Positions 16,301-23,714 of a DNA stretch of 64,000 nt are shown piece by piece (position 1 is the stretch's first letter; each line of letters starts with the position of its first letter). The notes under the pieces are model-generated. The model saw only the letters and a list, made by a program, of their open reading frames with translations. It was not told the DNA's origin and did not search any database. The stretch lies in NCBI GenBank assembly GCA_963781595.1, contig CAWAGG010000006.1:930001-994000 (forward strand). Reading direction: 5' to 3'. This DNA comes from JBEDUK01 sp963781595. GTDB lineage: Bacteria; Actinomycetota; UBA4738. The translations under genes were made by a program, and so were the position numbers.

Positions 16301-16839
16301 CTCGCTCGCTCCTCTCCCATCGATGCCATCGGTCCGTCGAGCGAGCTTCGGAGCCGCTTCAATCCCTGGTGCACGTTCGCCCTCGCGCCGTCCTCGGTGC
16401 CGCCCATCACGGCCGCGACCTCGTCGTACGGACGGTCCATGACGTGGCGGAGGACCACCGCCGTGCGCATCCGCTCCGGCAGCGCCCGGACCGCCGCCCA
16501 CAGCGGGTCCGCCGGGTCGATCGCCTCGAGGTGCGCCGGCACCCCGGCCTCCGCGCGGCCACGGCCGGCCGGCTCGGGAACCTGATCCACGGGCGACGGT
16601 CGCCGTGCCGTCGCGCGCCCGGCGTCGATCGCCTTGTTCGCCGCGATCTGCAGGACCCACGCCCGCAGGTTGTCCGCGTTCGCCAGCTTCGGATACGCGC
16701 GGAGGGCCGAGAGGAACGTCTCCTGGAAACAGTCGTCGACGTCGTTCGGCCCGACGCTCGCCAGCAGGAACCGGTACACGAGCGTTCGGTGGGCGTCGAA
16801 GAACGCATGGAACGGTGGGATCGTAGCGCGCTCGCTCAT
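16297..16839 (-). CDS. ECF-type RNA polymerase sigma factor
   Basis: A 180-residue sigma-70 family factor. Region 2 spans roughly residues 10-75 (FDAHRTLVYRFLLASVGPND, then DDCFQETFLSALRAYPKL, then LRAWVLQIAANKAIDAGR). Region 4 spans about 110-165 (LPERMRTAVVLRHVMDRPYDEVAAVMG). Loss of region 3 and the short length place it with extracytoplasmic-function factors. It is the first gene of an operon with ogt and a PPOX enzyme, so a link to alkylation or redox stress is reasonable. No classical anti-sigma gene is next to it. Confidence 0.9.
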   Translation of the reverse strand: MSERATIPPFHAFFDAHRTLVYRFLLASVGPNDVDDCFQETFLSALRAYPKLANADNLRAWVLQIAANKAIDAGRATARRPSPVDQVPEPAGRGRAEAGVPAHLEAIDPADPLWAAVRALPERMRTAVVLRHVMDRPYDEVAAVMGGTEDGARANVHQGLKRLRSSLDGPMASMGEERAR

Positions 16840-16891
16840 CGATCGTGGAACGCGCCGGGCGGCGCCCGCGTGAAACGCCGCCCGCCCGGGA

Positions 16892-17632
16892 TCAGACCGG
16901 CGGCCACGGATACGGCCTCCGGGAGGTTGGCAGCGGGTAGCGACCCACGCGCGTGAGCCGGTCCGCCCGCGCCGCCGCCGCGTCGACCTCCGGCTCGGAC
17001 AGCAGGTCGACCATCGTCGTTCGCAGGCGACCGGATCGCAGCTCGCGGGCGACCCTGCGCAGATCGCGGCGGAGCCCGGCCGGGATCGGCTCGTCCGCGA
17101 ACTCCCAGATCACGGTCCGGAGCTTCGGCTGGGCGTGGAAGCAGACGCCGTGGTCGATGAACCACAGGTCGCCGTCGTCGTCGAGCAGGCAGTGTCCCGA
17201 CTTCCGGTCCGCGTTGTTCGCCACGACGTCGAACGCCGCGACCGGGGCGAAGTCGGCCAGCCGCTCTCCCCTGAGGGTGAAGTAGTGCTCGCCGCGGTCG
17301 CAGTCGATGAAGAGCTGCACCGAGCCCGAGCCGTACGGCCCGTCGCGCAGGACGGTGGGCGGGATCGCCGGCCACCCGAGCGCGGCGGACAGCTCGTACG
17401 CCGCCACCTCGCGCTGGCACAGCGTGCCGTCGGGGAAGTCCCAGAGCGGAGTCTCACCGGCGCAGGGCTTGTAGATCGCGAGGACCCTGACGTCGCCCTC
17501 GCAGACCTCAGCGAGGAACGTGGAGTTGGACGCGTCGGGCATGAGGCCGAGCGGCGACAGCTCCCCGGTACGGAGCACGCGCAGCGCATCATCGAGCGGC
17601 ACGAGACGCCGGCCGTCGCCATCGTTCGGCAT
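16892..17632 (-). CDS. SCO1664-family kinase-like protein
   Basis: A 246-residue member of an actinobacterial family related to the phosphatidylinositol 3/4-kinase fold. Visible signs are a Lys in LAIYKPCAGE (ATP contact), the loop VANNADRKSGHCLL and the metal-binding DLWFIDHGVCFH. The natural substrate is not known. It is the last gene of the triad with the DUF3090 protein (gap 26 bp) and the histidine-phosphatase protein, found together in most actinobacteria near uppP and cysteine-ligase genes. A cytoplasmic role in wall or thiol metabolism is only inferred from this neighbourhood. Confidence 0.9.
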   Translation of the reverse strand: MPNDGDGRRLVPLDDALRVLRTGELSPLGLMPDASNSTFLAEVCEGDVRVLAIYKPCAGETPLWDFPDGTLCQREVAAYELSAALGWPAIPPTVLRDGPYGSGSVQLFIDCDRGEHYFTLRGERLADFAPVAAFDVVANNADRKSGHCLLDDDGDLWFIDHGVCFHAQPKLRTVIWEFADEPIPAGLRRDLRRVARELRSGRLRTTMVDLLSEPEVDAAAARADRLTRVGRYPLPTSRRPYPWPPV

Positions 17633-17658
17633 GGCTCACTCGGGGGCTGGCGCGGGCG

Positions 17659-18321
17659 TCACTCGCTTTCCCCCAGCGAGCGATGGCCGTTCATCTTCGC
17701 GCAGATGTGGCCCTCGGGATCGATCGGCTGGTCGCAGAAGCGACACGTCGGACGGCCACGGCTGCAGACCTCCGCGCCGTGGCGCGCGAGGGCGAGCATC
17801 TGCTCGCGCGTCGCGTAGAACCGAACGTGGCCGGGCTCGGCGGCGTCGGACACGTCGCCTCCGAGGGGCGGTTCGGCTGCGGACCCGAACGACCCCGCGC
17901 CGCCGAGGTCGTCCCCGTCGTCGTCGTCCCCGTCCCCGTCGTCGTCGTCCCCGTCGTCGTCGTCCCCGTCCTCATCGTCGTCATCGTCGTCGTCGTCGGC
18001 CTCGGGGATCAGCTCCTCGGCCTCCAGCAGGACGAGGTCATCGTCCTCGAGATAGCTGATCGCCAACCGACCCACGCGCCATTCGGGGATCACGGGCTCC
18101 TCGAGGCCCATCGCCTCCTCGGCCGGTCCCTCGCCGGTCGGCTTGCCGATCTGCGCCAGGATCTCGACGACCGATGCCGCGAGCAGCTGGACCTGCTGCT
18201 TCTCGACCAGGACCGACACGACCCGGTCGTCCTTCCGACCCTGGATGAAGAAGGTTCGCTCGCCCACCGGCCCGACCGCGTCGGCCGTGATGCGGTCGAC
18301 CGGGCCGAGTTCGATGTCCAT
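17659..18321 (-). CDS. DUF3090-family protein with expanded aspartate tract
   Basis: A 220-residue protein. The N-terminal domain (FFIQGRKDDRVVSVLVEKQQ, then VGRLAISYLEDDD) and the C-terminal zinc-like motif (CSRGRPTCRFCDQPIDPEGH) are standard for the family, whose function is unknown. Between them, residues about 108-140 are almost pure Asp with a few Gly and Glu, encoded by repeated GAC/GAT triplets; relatives normally have only a short acidic stretch there. The tract probably forms a flexible acidic linker. It sits between the phosphatase-like gene (gap 5 bp) and the SCO1664-family gene. Confidence 0.9.
   Translation of the reverse strand: MDIELGPVDRITADAVGPVGERTFFIQGRKDDRVVSVLVEKQQVQLLAASVVEILAQIGKPTGEGPAEEAMGLEEPVIPEWRVGRLAISYLEDDDLVLLEAEELIPEADDDDDDDDEDGDDDDGDDDDGDGDDDDGDDLGGAGSFGSAAEPPLGGDVSDAAEPGHVRFYATREQMLALARHGAEVCSRGRPTCRFCDQPIDPEGHICAKMNGHRSLGESE
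17914..18000. repeat. GTC-type trinucleotide repeat encoding the Asp tract
   Basis: Blocks of repeated GTC (GAC on the coding strand) are broken by CCC triplets and a few ATC. This is an in-frame microsatellite-like region, prone to length change by replication slippage. Confidence 0.8.
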
Positions 18322-18326
18322 GCCGG

Positions 18327-19001
18327 CTATCCTCCCACCGCCGGTCGACGCTCCCTCGTGCGGCTCGCGGAGGACGCCTTCGGGCGCCGCCTCGGCGCGA
18401 GGTCGTCGAGCGAACCCGTGTCGTTCATGCGAACGATCCTCGGGATCCGGTCGCCCAGCAGCACTGCGGATACCGAGGCCGGGCTCACGATCAGCCGTTG
18501 GAACAGATCCACGTGCACGCCCGCGTAATGCGCGAGCGCGAGCCGGATCACGTCCGCATGCGCGCAGGCTGCGACGATCCGCTTCGGGTGACGGTCGTTC
18601 AACCCGTCGAGGAACCCCACCGCGCGCCGCTGCACCTCCGTCAGCGTCTCGCCTTCGGGGAACCTGATCGAACCGGGGGACTGCTGCACACGCGTCCACA
18701 GCTTCGTGCGCACCAATTGGGTCATCGGGCGCCCGGTCCAGGTCCCGTAGTCCACTTCGAGCAGCGACGGCGCCTGGGCCACGTCCAGCTCACGGTCATC
18801 GGCAACCGCCGCGGCCGTCTCGACGCAGCGCTCCAACGGGCTCGCGTAGATCGCCGCGAGCGGGACGGGCCGGAGGCGTTCGGCCAGGCGTTCCGCCTGG
18901 ACGCGACCGGCCTCCGAGAGCGGGATCCCTGGCGTTCGTCCGGAGAGACGCTTGCCGGTCGCCTCGGTCACCGCGTGACGGATCAGCAGGACGAGGGTCA
19001 T
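18327..19001 (-). CDS. MSMEG_4193-family histidine phosphatase (putative phosphomutase)
   Basis: A 224-residue histidine-phosphatase superfamily protein. The catalytic motif at residues 6-10 is LIRHA, followed by TGKRLSGRTPG, the signature of this actinobacterial subfamily. The second catalytic His is in ACAHADVIRLAL. The substrate is unknown; neighbours suggest an envelope or thiol pathway. It heads the triad operon (DUF3090 then SCO1664) and diverges from uppP. A TATCCT box 8 nt before the ATG marks a leaderless start. The last 30 residues are basic and probably disordered. Confidence 0.9.
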   Translation of the reverse strand: MTLVLLIRHAVTEATGKRLSGRTPGIPLSEAGRVQAERLAERLRPVPLAAIYASPLERCVETAAAVADDRELDVAQAPSLLEVDYGTWTGRPMTQLVRTKLWTRVQQSPGSIRFPEGETLTEVQRRAVGFLDGLNDRHPKRIVAACAHADVIRLALAHYAGVHVDLFQRLIVSPASVSAVLLGDRIPRIVRMNDTGSLDDLAPRRRPKASSASRTRERRPAVGG

Positions 19002-19009
19002 CGTCGGTG

Positions 19010-19015
19010 AGGATA
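19010..19015 (-). promoter_or_regulatory. -10 box of leaderless triad-operon promoter
   Basis: TATCCT on the minus strand, 8 nt before the start at 19001, in the 100-bp divergent region shared with uppP. Confidence 0.55.
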
Positions 19016-19087
19016 GTGGCCGAACGGGCCAACGCGTTCACCACAACTTTCGTCGGCCCCGCTCGTGGGTGGATCCGTTCCGGCCGC

Positions 19088-19093
19088 TACCAT
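19088..19093 (+). promoter_or_regulatory. -10 box of leaderless uppP promoter
   Basis: TACCAT lies 8 nt before the GTG at 19102, with no Shine-Dalgarno sequence. It argues for GTG 19102 over the longer in-frame start at 19069. Confidence 0.5.
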
Positions 19094-19101
19094 GTGCGGC
19101 C

Positions 19102-19950
19102 GTGCCCATCTACCAGGCGATCATCCTCGGTATCACGCAGGGTCTGACCGAGTTCGCCCCGGTCTCGAGCTCCGGGCATCTGATCCTCGTGCCGTGGCTG
19201 TTCAACTGGCCGATCCTGAACGACCCGGCCCTGAACAAGACGTTCGACGTGGCGCTGCATATCGGGACGTTCGTCGGTGCCGTCATCTACTTCCGCAAGG
19301 ACCTGGTCGTCCTCATCAAGGCGTGGGTGCGCTCGATCAGGAGGCGCCGGGTCGAACACACGCCCGAACGGCTCGCGTGGTTCCTGGTGATCGGCTCGAT
19401 CCCCGGCGCCATCGCCGGCGCTCTGTTCGAGAGCGTGATCGAGGACAAGCTCGGCGCGCCGTTGCTCATCGCGTTCGGTCTGGCGGTCGGCGGCGTGGTC
19501 CTGTACGTCGTCGACAAGATCCGGCCGCAGGAGCGTGGGATGCGTGACCTCACCTGGCGCAGCGCCCTCGGGATCGGGGTCGCGCAGGCCGCGGCGCTCC
19601 AACCCGGCGTGTCCCGCTCCGGCATCACGATCATCGCCGGCCGCTGGATCCGGATGACCCGGGAGTCGGCCGCGCGGTTCTCCTTCCTGCTGTCCCTGCC
19701 GATCATCGGCGGCGCGGCTCTGTACAAGAGCGTGCAACTGGCGAAGGACGGCGGGATCCCCGCCGACATGCGCTCCGCCTTCTTCTGGGGGATGCTTTCG
19801 GCGGCCGTCAGCGGGTTCCTGGTGATCAAGTGGCTGCTCAGCTACCTGCGCACGAAGGACTTCCTCCCGTTCATGATCTACCGGCTCGCGGCCGCGGCGG
19901 GCATCGTGATCCTGATCGCGACGGGCCTGCGTCCGGCGACGATCGCCTGA
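19102..19950 (+). CDS. uppP: undecaprenyl-diphosphatase (BacA/UppP)
   Basis: A 282-residue polytopic membrane enzyme that converts undecaprenyl diphosphate to the monophosphate, recycling the lipid carrier for peptidoglycan and surface polysaccharides. Both signature motifs are present: GLTEFAPVSSSGH near residues 11-23 and PGVSRSG near 166-172. About eight hydrophobic segments and the length match the family. GTG 19102 is chosen because a -10 box lies 8 nt upstream. Divergence from the MSMEG_4193/DUF3090/SCO1664 triad repeats the mycobacterial gene order. It also supplies carrier lipid needed by the polysaccharide genes that follow. Confidence 0.93.
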   Translation: MPIYQAIILGITQGLTEFAPVSSSGHLILVPWLFNWPILNDPALNKTFDVALHIGTFVGAVIYFRKDLVVLIKAWVRSIRRRRVEHTPERLAWFLVIGSIPGAIAGALFESVIEDKLGAPLLIAFGLAVGGVVLYVVDKIRPQERGMRDLTWRSALGIGVAQAAALQPGVSRSGITIIAGRWIRMTRESAARFSFLLSLPIIGGAALYKSVQLAKDGGIPADMRSAFFWGMLSAAVSGFLVIKWLLSYLRTKDFLPFMIYRLAAAAGIVILIATGLRPATIA

Positions 19951-20058
19951 AACGTCGCCCGGTCGGTCCCCTGTCAAACATCCGTTCGTCGTCGAACGCA
20001 TGCGGGCGGCTCCGCGGGCCGGCTACATCTTCGGCGCGCGCAGGCCGATGCCGCCTAC

Positions 20059-20781
20059 GTGGAACGCCGTCCCGAGCCCGACACGCGACCTCCGGCCCGC
20101 GCGCTCCCCGCTGCCCTCGTGCTGCACGGCCTGTGGCAGCCGGTGGCCACGCTACGCGCATTGTCGCTCGCGCTGACGGAGGGGTGGTCGACCCACGAGG
20201 AGGCCGACCGGCTCGAGCTCGCTCGTCGCATCGAACGGGAGACCGAGCGTTTGCGCGACGTCGTGGAGGACCTGACGACCCTCGGGACGGTGGACGGTGA
20301 CGGCTTCGTGCCCACGATCCGGGCCGAGGCGGTCGTGGAGCTGCTCCGCGACGCGGCGGGGGCCGTCGAGGAGCTCGACGGCCGGCTCCGGGTCGCGCTC
20401 GAGCCCGACGCGGGCGCCGCGAGCGTCCTCGCCGACCGCGGCCGGGTCCTCCAGGTCCTCAAGACGTTCCTGCGCAAAGCCGACAGAAGCTCAGGTGAGG
20501 GAGTCAAGGTGACGCTGCGAGCCGAGCTGGAGGAACGGGAGGTGCGCTTCATCGTGGCCTATCCGGGCGACGATCCGTCGCTCCCAGGCGTGTTCGATCT
20601 GGGCGCTCCCGAGCGGGCGCCGGGGAGCGACGCGCCGAACGTCCCCGGCGCCGTCCGCATGCGGATGTACCTCGCCCACCGTCTGATCGAGGCGCAGGGA
20701 GGATGGGTCGACGCGCGGTCCGAGGCGGGGTCCTCGTCGATCTCGTTCGGACTTCCCGCCGCGGACGGGACGGCGACGTGA
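20059..20781 (+). CDS. degenerate sensor histidine kinase-like protein
   Basis: A 240-residue soluble protein arranged like a HisKA plus HATPase_c kinase core. The dimerisation helix reads VLHGLWQPVATLRALSLALT, with His in the usual phosphoacceptor place though the motif lacks the E-x-x-P pattern. A second helix ends RLRDVVEDLTTLG. In the ATPase part the N-box Asn is missing (VLQVLKTFLRKAD) and the G1 DxGxG box is replaced by a DLGAPERAPG stretch, while the final MYLAHRLIEAQGGWVDARS and SISFGLP segments are kept. ATP binding is thus doubtful. Its stop overlaps the response-regulator start (GTGA), so it probably acts on or with that regulator. Confidence 0.75.
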   Translation: MERRPEPDTRPPARALPAALVLHGLWQPVATLRALSLALTEGWSTHEEADRLELARRIERETERLRDVVEDLTTLGTVDGDGFVPTIRAEAVVELLRDAAGAVEELDGRLRVALEPDAGAASVLADRGRVLQVLKTFLRKADRSSGEGVKVTLRAELEEREVRFIVAYPGDDPSLPGVFDLGAPERAPGSDAPNVPGAVRMRMYLAHRLIEAQGGWVDARSEAGSSSISFGLPAADGTAT

Positions 20782-21446
20782 CCCGGCCGCTGCGCGTCCT
20801 CCTCGTCGACGATCATCGCCTCTTCTCGGAGGCGCTGACGATGCTGCTGCGGGGGAAGCCGACGATCGAGAGCGTCATCGCCGTCGGGACCGCCGAGGAG
20901 GCCGTCACGATCTGCGAGGAGCAGGAACCCGACGTCGTCCTCATGGACCTGGACCTCCCGGGGATGGACGGGCTCGACGCGATCGAACGGATCATGCAGC
21001 TCCGTCCGGAGACCCGGGTCGTCGTCGTGACGGCGCTTCGCAAGCCGGAGATGGTCGCGCGTGCGGTTCAGGTCGGGGCGGTCGGGTTCGTCCACAAGTC
21101 GCGCGCGGCGGACGACCTGATCAGCGTCGTCGAGCGCGCCGCGGCCGGGAGCATCGTGATCTCGCCCGACGACATCTTCTCCGTCGTCTCGCACGTCGAG
21201 TTCGACCGCGGATCGCAAGCGCGCAATGCCGGGTTCGACCGGCTCACCGGCCGCGAGCTGGAGATCCTCCGCGAGCTGGCTGAGGGCAAGTCGACCGACC
21301 AGGTCGCCGAGACGCTGTTCATCAGCCGGCTCACCGTGCAGAGCCACGTCAAGAGCATCCTGTCGAAGCTCGGGGTGCACTCGAAGCTCGAGGCCGTCAC
21401 GAACGCGCTGCGGCGCGGCATCATCGAGCTCCCCCGCGGCGCCTGA
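20778..21446 (+). CDS. NarL/FixJ-family response regulator
   Basis: A 222-residue two-domain regulator. The receiver domain carries the acidic pair in VDDHR, the phosphoacceptor Asp in VVLMDLDLPGMDG (about residue 54), the Thr in VVVVTALRK and Lys in GFVHKS. The C-terminal LuxR-type helix-turn-helix is LTGRELEILRELAEGKSTDQ followed by LTVQSHVKSILSKLGVHSK. GTG 20778 overlaps the kinase stop by 4 bases. It is placed directly before the polysaccharide gene cluster, so control of those genes is a natural guess; a repeated palindromic element begins 36 bp after its stop. Confidence 0.92.
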   Translation: MTRPLRVLLVDDHRLFSEALTMLLRGKPTIESVIAVGTAEEAVTICEEQEPDVVLMDLDLPGMDGLDAIERIMQLRPETRVVVVTALRKPEMVARAVQVGAVGFVHKSRAADDLISVVERAAAGSIVISPDDIFSVVSHVEFDRGSQARNAGFDRLTGRELEILRELAEGKSTDQVAETLFISRLTVQSHVKSILSKLGVHSKLEAVTNALRRGIIELPRGA

Positions 21447-21481
21447 CCCGCGCCCACGATCCTCGCTGCGGAGCCTCCATC

Positions 21482-21493
21482 GGCCGAACGGCC
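21482..21493. promoter_or_regulatory. palindromic element, site 1 (GGCCG-AA-CGGCC)
   Basis: A perfect palindrome with a 2-nt centre lies in the 242-bp gap between the response regulator and the first glycosyltransferase gene. Related copies occur at 21604, 31877 and 40804. Confidence 0.35.
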
Positions 21494-21603
21494 TAGCGAG
21501 GTGACTAGTCGGTTCGGACCATCGGAATGCCCGAAGTCATGGGATGGCCAGGTCCCCCGGGCGCTCCGATACTCGGCCCATCGGACTCACCCGCCCGACG
21601 GGG

Positions 21604-21615
21604 GGTCGTTCGGCC
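21604..21615. promoter_or_regulatory. palindromic element, site 2 (GGTCG-TT-CGGCC)
   Basis: One mismatch from the palindrome at 21482. It lies 74 bp before the start of the Alg14-like gene, in promoter position for the glycosyltransferase operon. The rest of the 21447-21688 gap shows no gene. Confidence 0.4.
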
Positions 21616-21688
21616 GAAGGGGGACCGACGCCGAAACGTGACCACCTTCCGATCGAGGAGGGTCCGGCGAAGGGGATGGGGGGGCTTC

Positions 21689-22138
21689 GTGAAGGTGCTG
21701 CTGGTGTGCTCCTCGGGTGGACACCTGGGTCAGCTGCACACGCTCGAGCCGTGGTGGTCAGACCACGATCGCCTGTGGGTCACGTTCGACGGCGCCGACA
21801 GCAGGTCGCTCCTGAGTCGCGAACGGGTCGAGTGGGCGTTCCACCCGACCACGCGGAACGTCCCGAACCTCCTGCGGAACCTGCGCCTGGCGATCAGGCT
21901 GCTCCGGCGTGAGCGTCCGGAGCTGGTGGTCTCGACCGGAGCCGGCGTCGCGTTGCCGTTCTTCGTCATGGCGAAGCTGATGCGGATCAGGACGACGTTC
22001 ATCGAGGTGTACGACCGGATCGACACCGCGACCCTGACCGGTCGGCTCTGCTACCGGTTCAGCGATCTGTTCGTCCTGCAGTGGGAGGAACAGAAGCGGA
22101 GCTACCCGAAGGGTCTCGTGATCGGGGCGCTGCTGTGA
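21689..22138 (+). CDS. Alg14/PssD-like glycosyltransferase subunit
   Basis: A 149-residue protein matching the membrane-anchoring, acceptor-binding half of two-part GT-B glycosyltransferases. SSGGHLGQLHTLEPWW at the N-terminus and STGAGVALPFFVMAKLM later are family hallmarks. It would recruit the catalytic subunit encoded next to add a sugar (commonly from a UDP-sugar) to a lipid-linked acceptor at the inner membrane face. GTG 21689 is chosen because a GGGGGG stretch precedes it and the N-terminus then begins right at the first beta strand. Its stop overlaps the next start (GTGA). Confidence 0.85.
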   Translation: MKVLLVCSSGGHLGQLHTLEPWWSDHDRLWVTFDGADSRSLLSRERVEWAFHPTTRNVPNLLRNLRLAIRLLRRERPELVVSTGAGVALPFFVMAKLMRIRTTFIEVYDRIDTATLTGRLCYRFSDLFVLQWEEQKRSYPKGLVIGALL

Positions 22139-22689
22139 CCGGCCTCGGGGTCGGCGTCGCGGAGAAGCCGCTCGTGTTCGTCACGGTGGGCACCGACCAC
22201 CACCCGTTCGACCGGTTGGTAACGTGGGTTGACGATTGGTTCTTCGACGACGGCTGCGGCAGGGCACGCGGGATGATCCAGGTGGGGACGTCGCGGCCGC
22301 CGCGATCCGTCGAGTGGCGTGACTATCTCCCCGCCGAGGAGATGCAGGCCGCGCTCGATCGCGCGGCCGTGGTCGTCTGCCACGGTGGGCCGGGAACCGT
22401 GATGCATTGCCGCAGGAACGGGTTCCGGCCGATCGTCGTTCCGCGCCGAGACGAGCTGGGCGAACACGTCGACGACCACCAGGTCCGGTTCTCGCGGTGG
22501 CTGTCTCGCGACCCGGGCGTCGAGGTCGTCGACGACGAGGAACGCTTCCGCGACGTCCTGGACATGGCCCTCGCGGATCGGAACGCGTTCCGGTCGGCCG
22601 CGCCGCCGAGCGACGTCCGCGCCTCCGTGATGGAGTTCTCGCGGCTCGTGACCGAGCTGTTCGCCGTCCCGGTGGGCCGATGCGGGTAG
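22135..22689 (+). CDS. Alg13/PssE-like glycosyltransferase catalytic subunit
   Basis: A 184-residue C-terminal half of a split GT-B enzyme. VFVTVGTDHHPFDRLVTWVD opens the fold, and CHGGPGTVMHCRRNGFRPIV with the following VPRRDELGEHVDDHQ forms the nucleotide-sugar site. It pairs with the Alg14-like protein through the 4-base gene overlap, and its 3' end overlaps the GT2 gene by 10 bases, giving a tight three-gene operon. The donor is probably a UDP-sugar; the exact sugar cannot be read. Confidence 0.85.
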   Translation: MTGLGVGVAEKPLVFVTVGTDHHPFDRLVTWVDDWFFDDGCGRARGMIQVGTSRPPRSVEWRDYLPAEEMQAALDRAAVVVCHGGPGTVMHCRRNGFRPIVVPRRDELGEHVDDHQVRFSRWLSRDPGVEVVDDEERFRDVLDMALADRNAFRSAAPPSDVRASVMEFSRLVTELFAVPVGRCG

Positions 22690-23636
22690 CCGGCCGGCCC
22701 TCGACGGACCTGTGGCCGACCGTCTCGGTCGTGGTCCCCACGCGCTATCGGCCCGAGCTCCTGCGGCGCGCGGTAACGAGCATCCTCGACCAGCGCTACC
22801 CGGGACGGATCGAGTGCCTGGTCGTGTTCGACCAGTCCCCGGTCCGCGACCCGGAGTCGTTCGCGCCCGATGCCCGACGTGGTCCGTCCCTGTCCCTCGT
22901 CGCGATCGCGAACGACAGGACGCCGGGACTGGCGGGAGCACGGAACGCCGGCGTGCGCGCCGCCTCCGGCGAGCTCGTGGCCTTCTGCGACGACGACGAC
23001 GAATGGCTCCCGAAGAAGCTGCGCACGCAGGTCGAGCGGCTTCGGGCCGAACCGTCGGCCGACGTCGTGACCTGCGGGATCTCCGTGCATTACGAGGGCC
23101 GGGTGCGGAAGCGCGTGCCGCCCGGCGACCGGCTGTTCCTGGCCGACCTGCTGCGGGACCGCCACGCCGAGGTGCATCCGTCCACGGTGGTCGCCCGGCG
23201 CGAGGCCTTCCTCGGTCGCGTCGGAGCCGTCGACGAAGCGCTGCCCGGGAGCTACGCGGAGGACTACGAGTGGTTGCTCCGCGCCGCGCGCGTTGCCCCG
23301 ATCCTCGCCGTGCCCGAGGCGCTCGTCCGGGTCCACTGGCACCGCGCGTCGTACTTCGAGGGGCGCTGGTCCACGATCGCGGATGCGCTCTCCTACCTGA
23401 TCGACCTCTACCCGGAGTTCCAGACGCAGCCCGAGGGCCTCGCGCGCGTCAGCGGCCAGATCGCGTTCGCCTACGCGGCCGCGGGCCGTCGCCGGGACTC
23501 GGGACGCTGGGCCCGGGCGGCGCTGCGCCTGAACCGCCGAGAGCGACGCGCGTATCTCGCGCTGCTCGTGGGCGCCGGGCTCCTGCGCGCCGATCCCGTG
23601 GTCCGGGTCGCCCACCTGGCGGGGCGCGGCATCTGA
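22680..23636 (+). CDS. family 2 glycosyltransferase
   Basis: A 318-residue GT-A fold enzyme. SVVVPTRYRPELLRRAVTSI begins the nucleotide-binding domain, FCDDDDEWLPKKL is the DxD metal site (about residues 101-113) and SYAEDYEWLLRAAR carries the putative catalytic acidic pair. The C-terminal 80 residues are helical without membrane segments. It should add a sugar to the growing repeat unit at the cytoplasmic side. Third gene of the plus-strand operon, converging with the flippase gene across a short GC-rich repeat. Confidence 0.88.
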   Translation: MRVAGRPSTDLWPTVSVVVPTRYRPELLRRAVTSILDQRYPGRIECLVVFDQSPVRDPESFAPDARRGPSLSLVAIANDRTPGLAGARNAGVRAASGELVAFCDDDDEWLPKKLRTQVERLRAEPSADVVTCGISVHYEGRVRKRVPPGDRLFLADLLRDRHAEVHPSTVVARREAFLGRVGAVDEALPGSYAEDYEWLLRAARVAPILAVPEALVRVHWHRASYFEGRWSTIADALSYLIDLYPEFQTQPEGLARVSGQIAFAYAAAGRRRDSGRWARAALRLNRRERRAYLALLVGAGLLRADPVVRVAHLAGRGI

Positions 23637-23667
23637 TCGCGGCCCGGTCCGCCGGCCGGGGTCCTAT

Positions 23668-23697
23668 CCGGCCCCGGCCCCGGCCCCGGTCCCGGGC
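23668..23697. repeat. short GGCCCC direct repeats between convergent genes
   Basis: Several tandem copies of a GGCCCC hexamer lie in the 78-bp gap between the GT2 stop and the flippase stop. They could form a GC hairpin ending both transcripts, but no T tract is present. Confidence 0.4.
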
Positions 23698-23714
23698 CTG
23701 GGTCGTTCGATCCG

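Noticed and set aside
17914..18000. Repeat taken first as a CRISPR-like or regulatory array
   Set aside because: It is an in-frame GAC microsatellite inside a real gene, without spacers.
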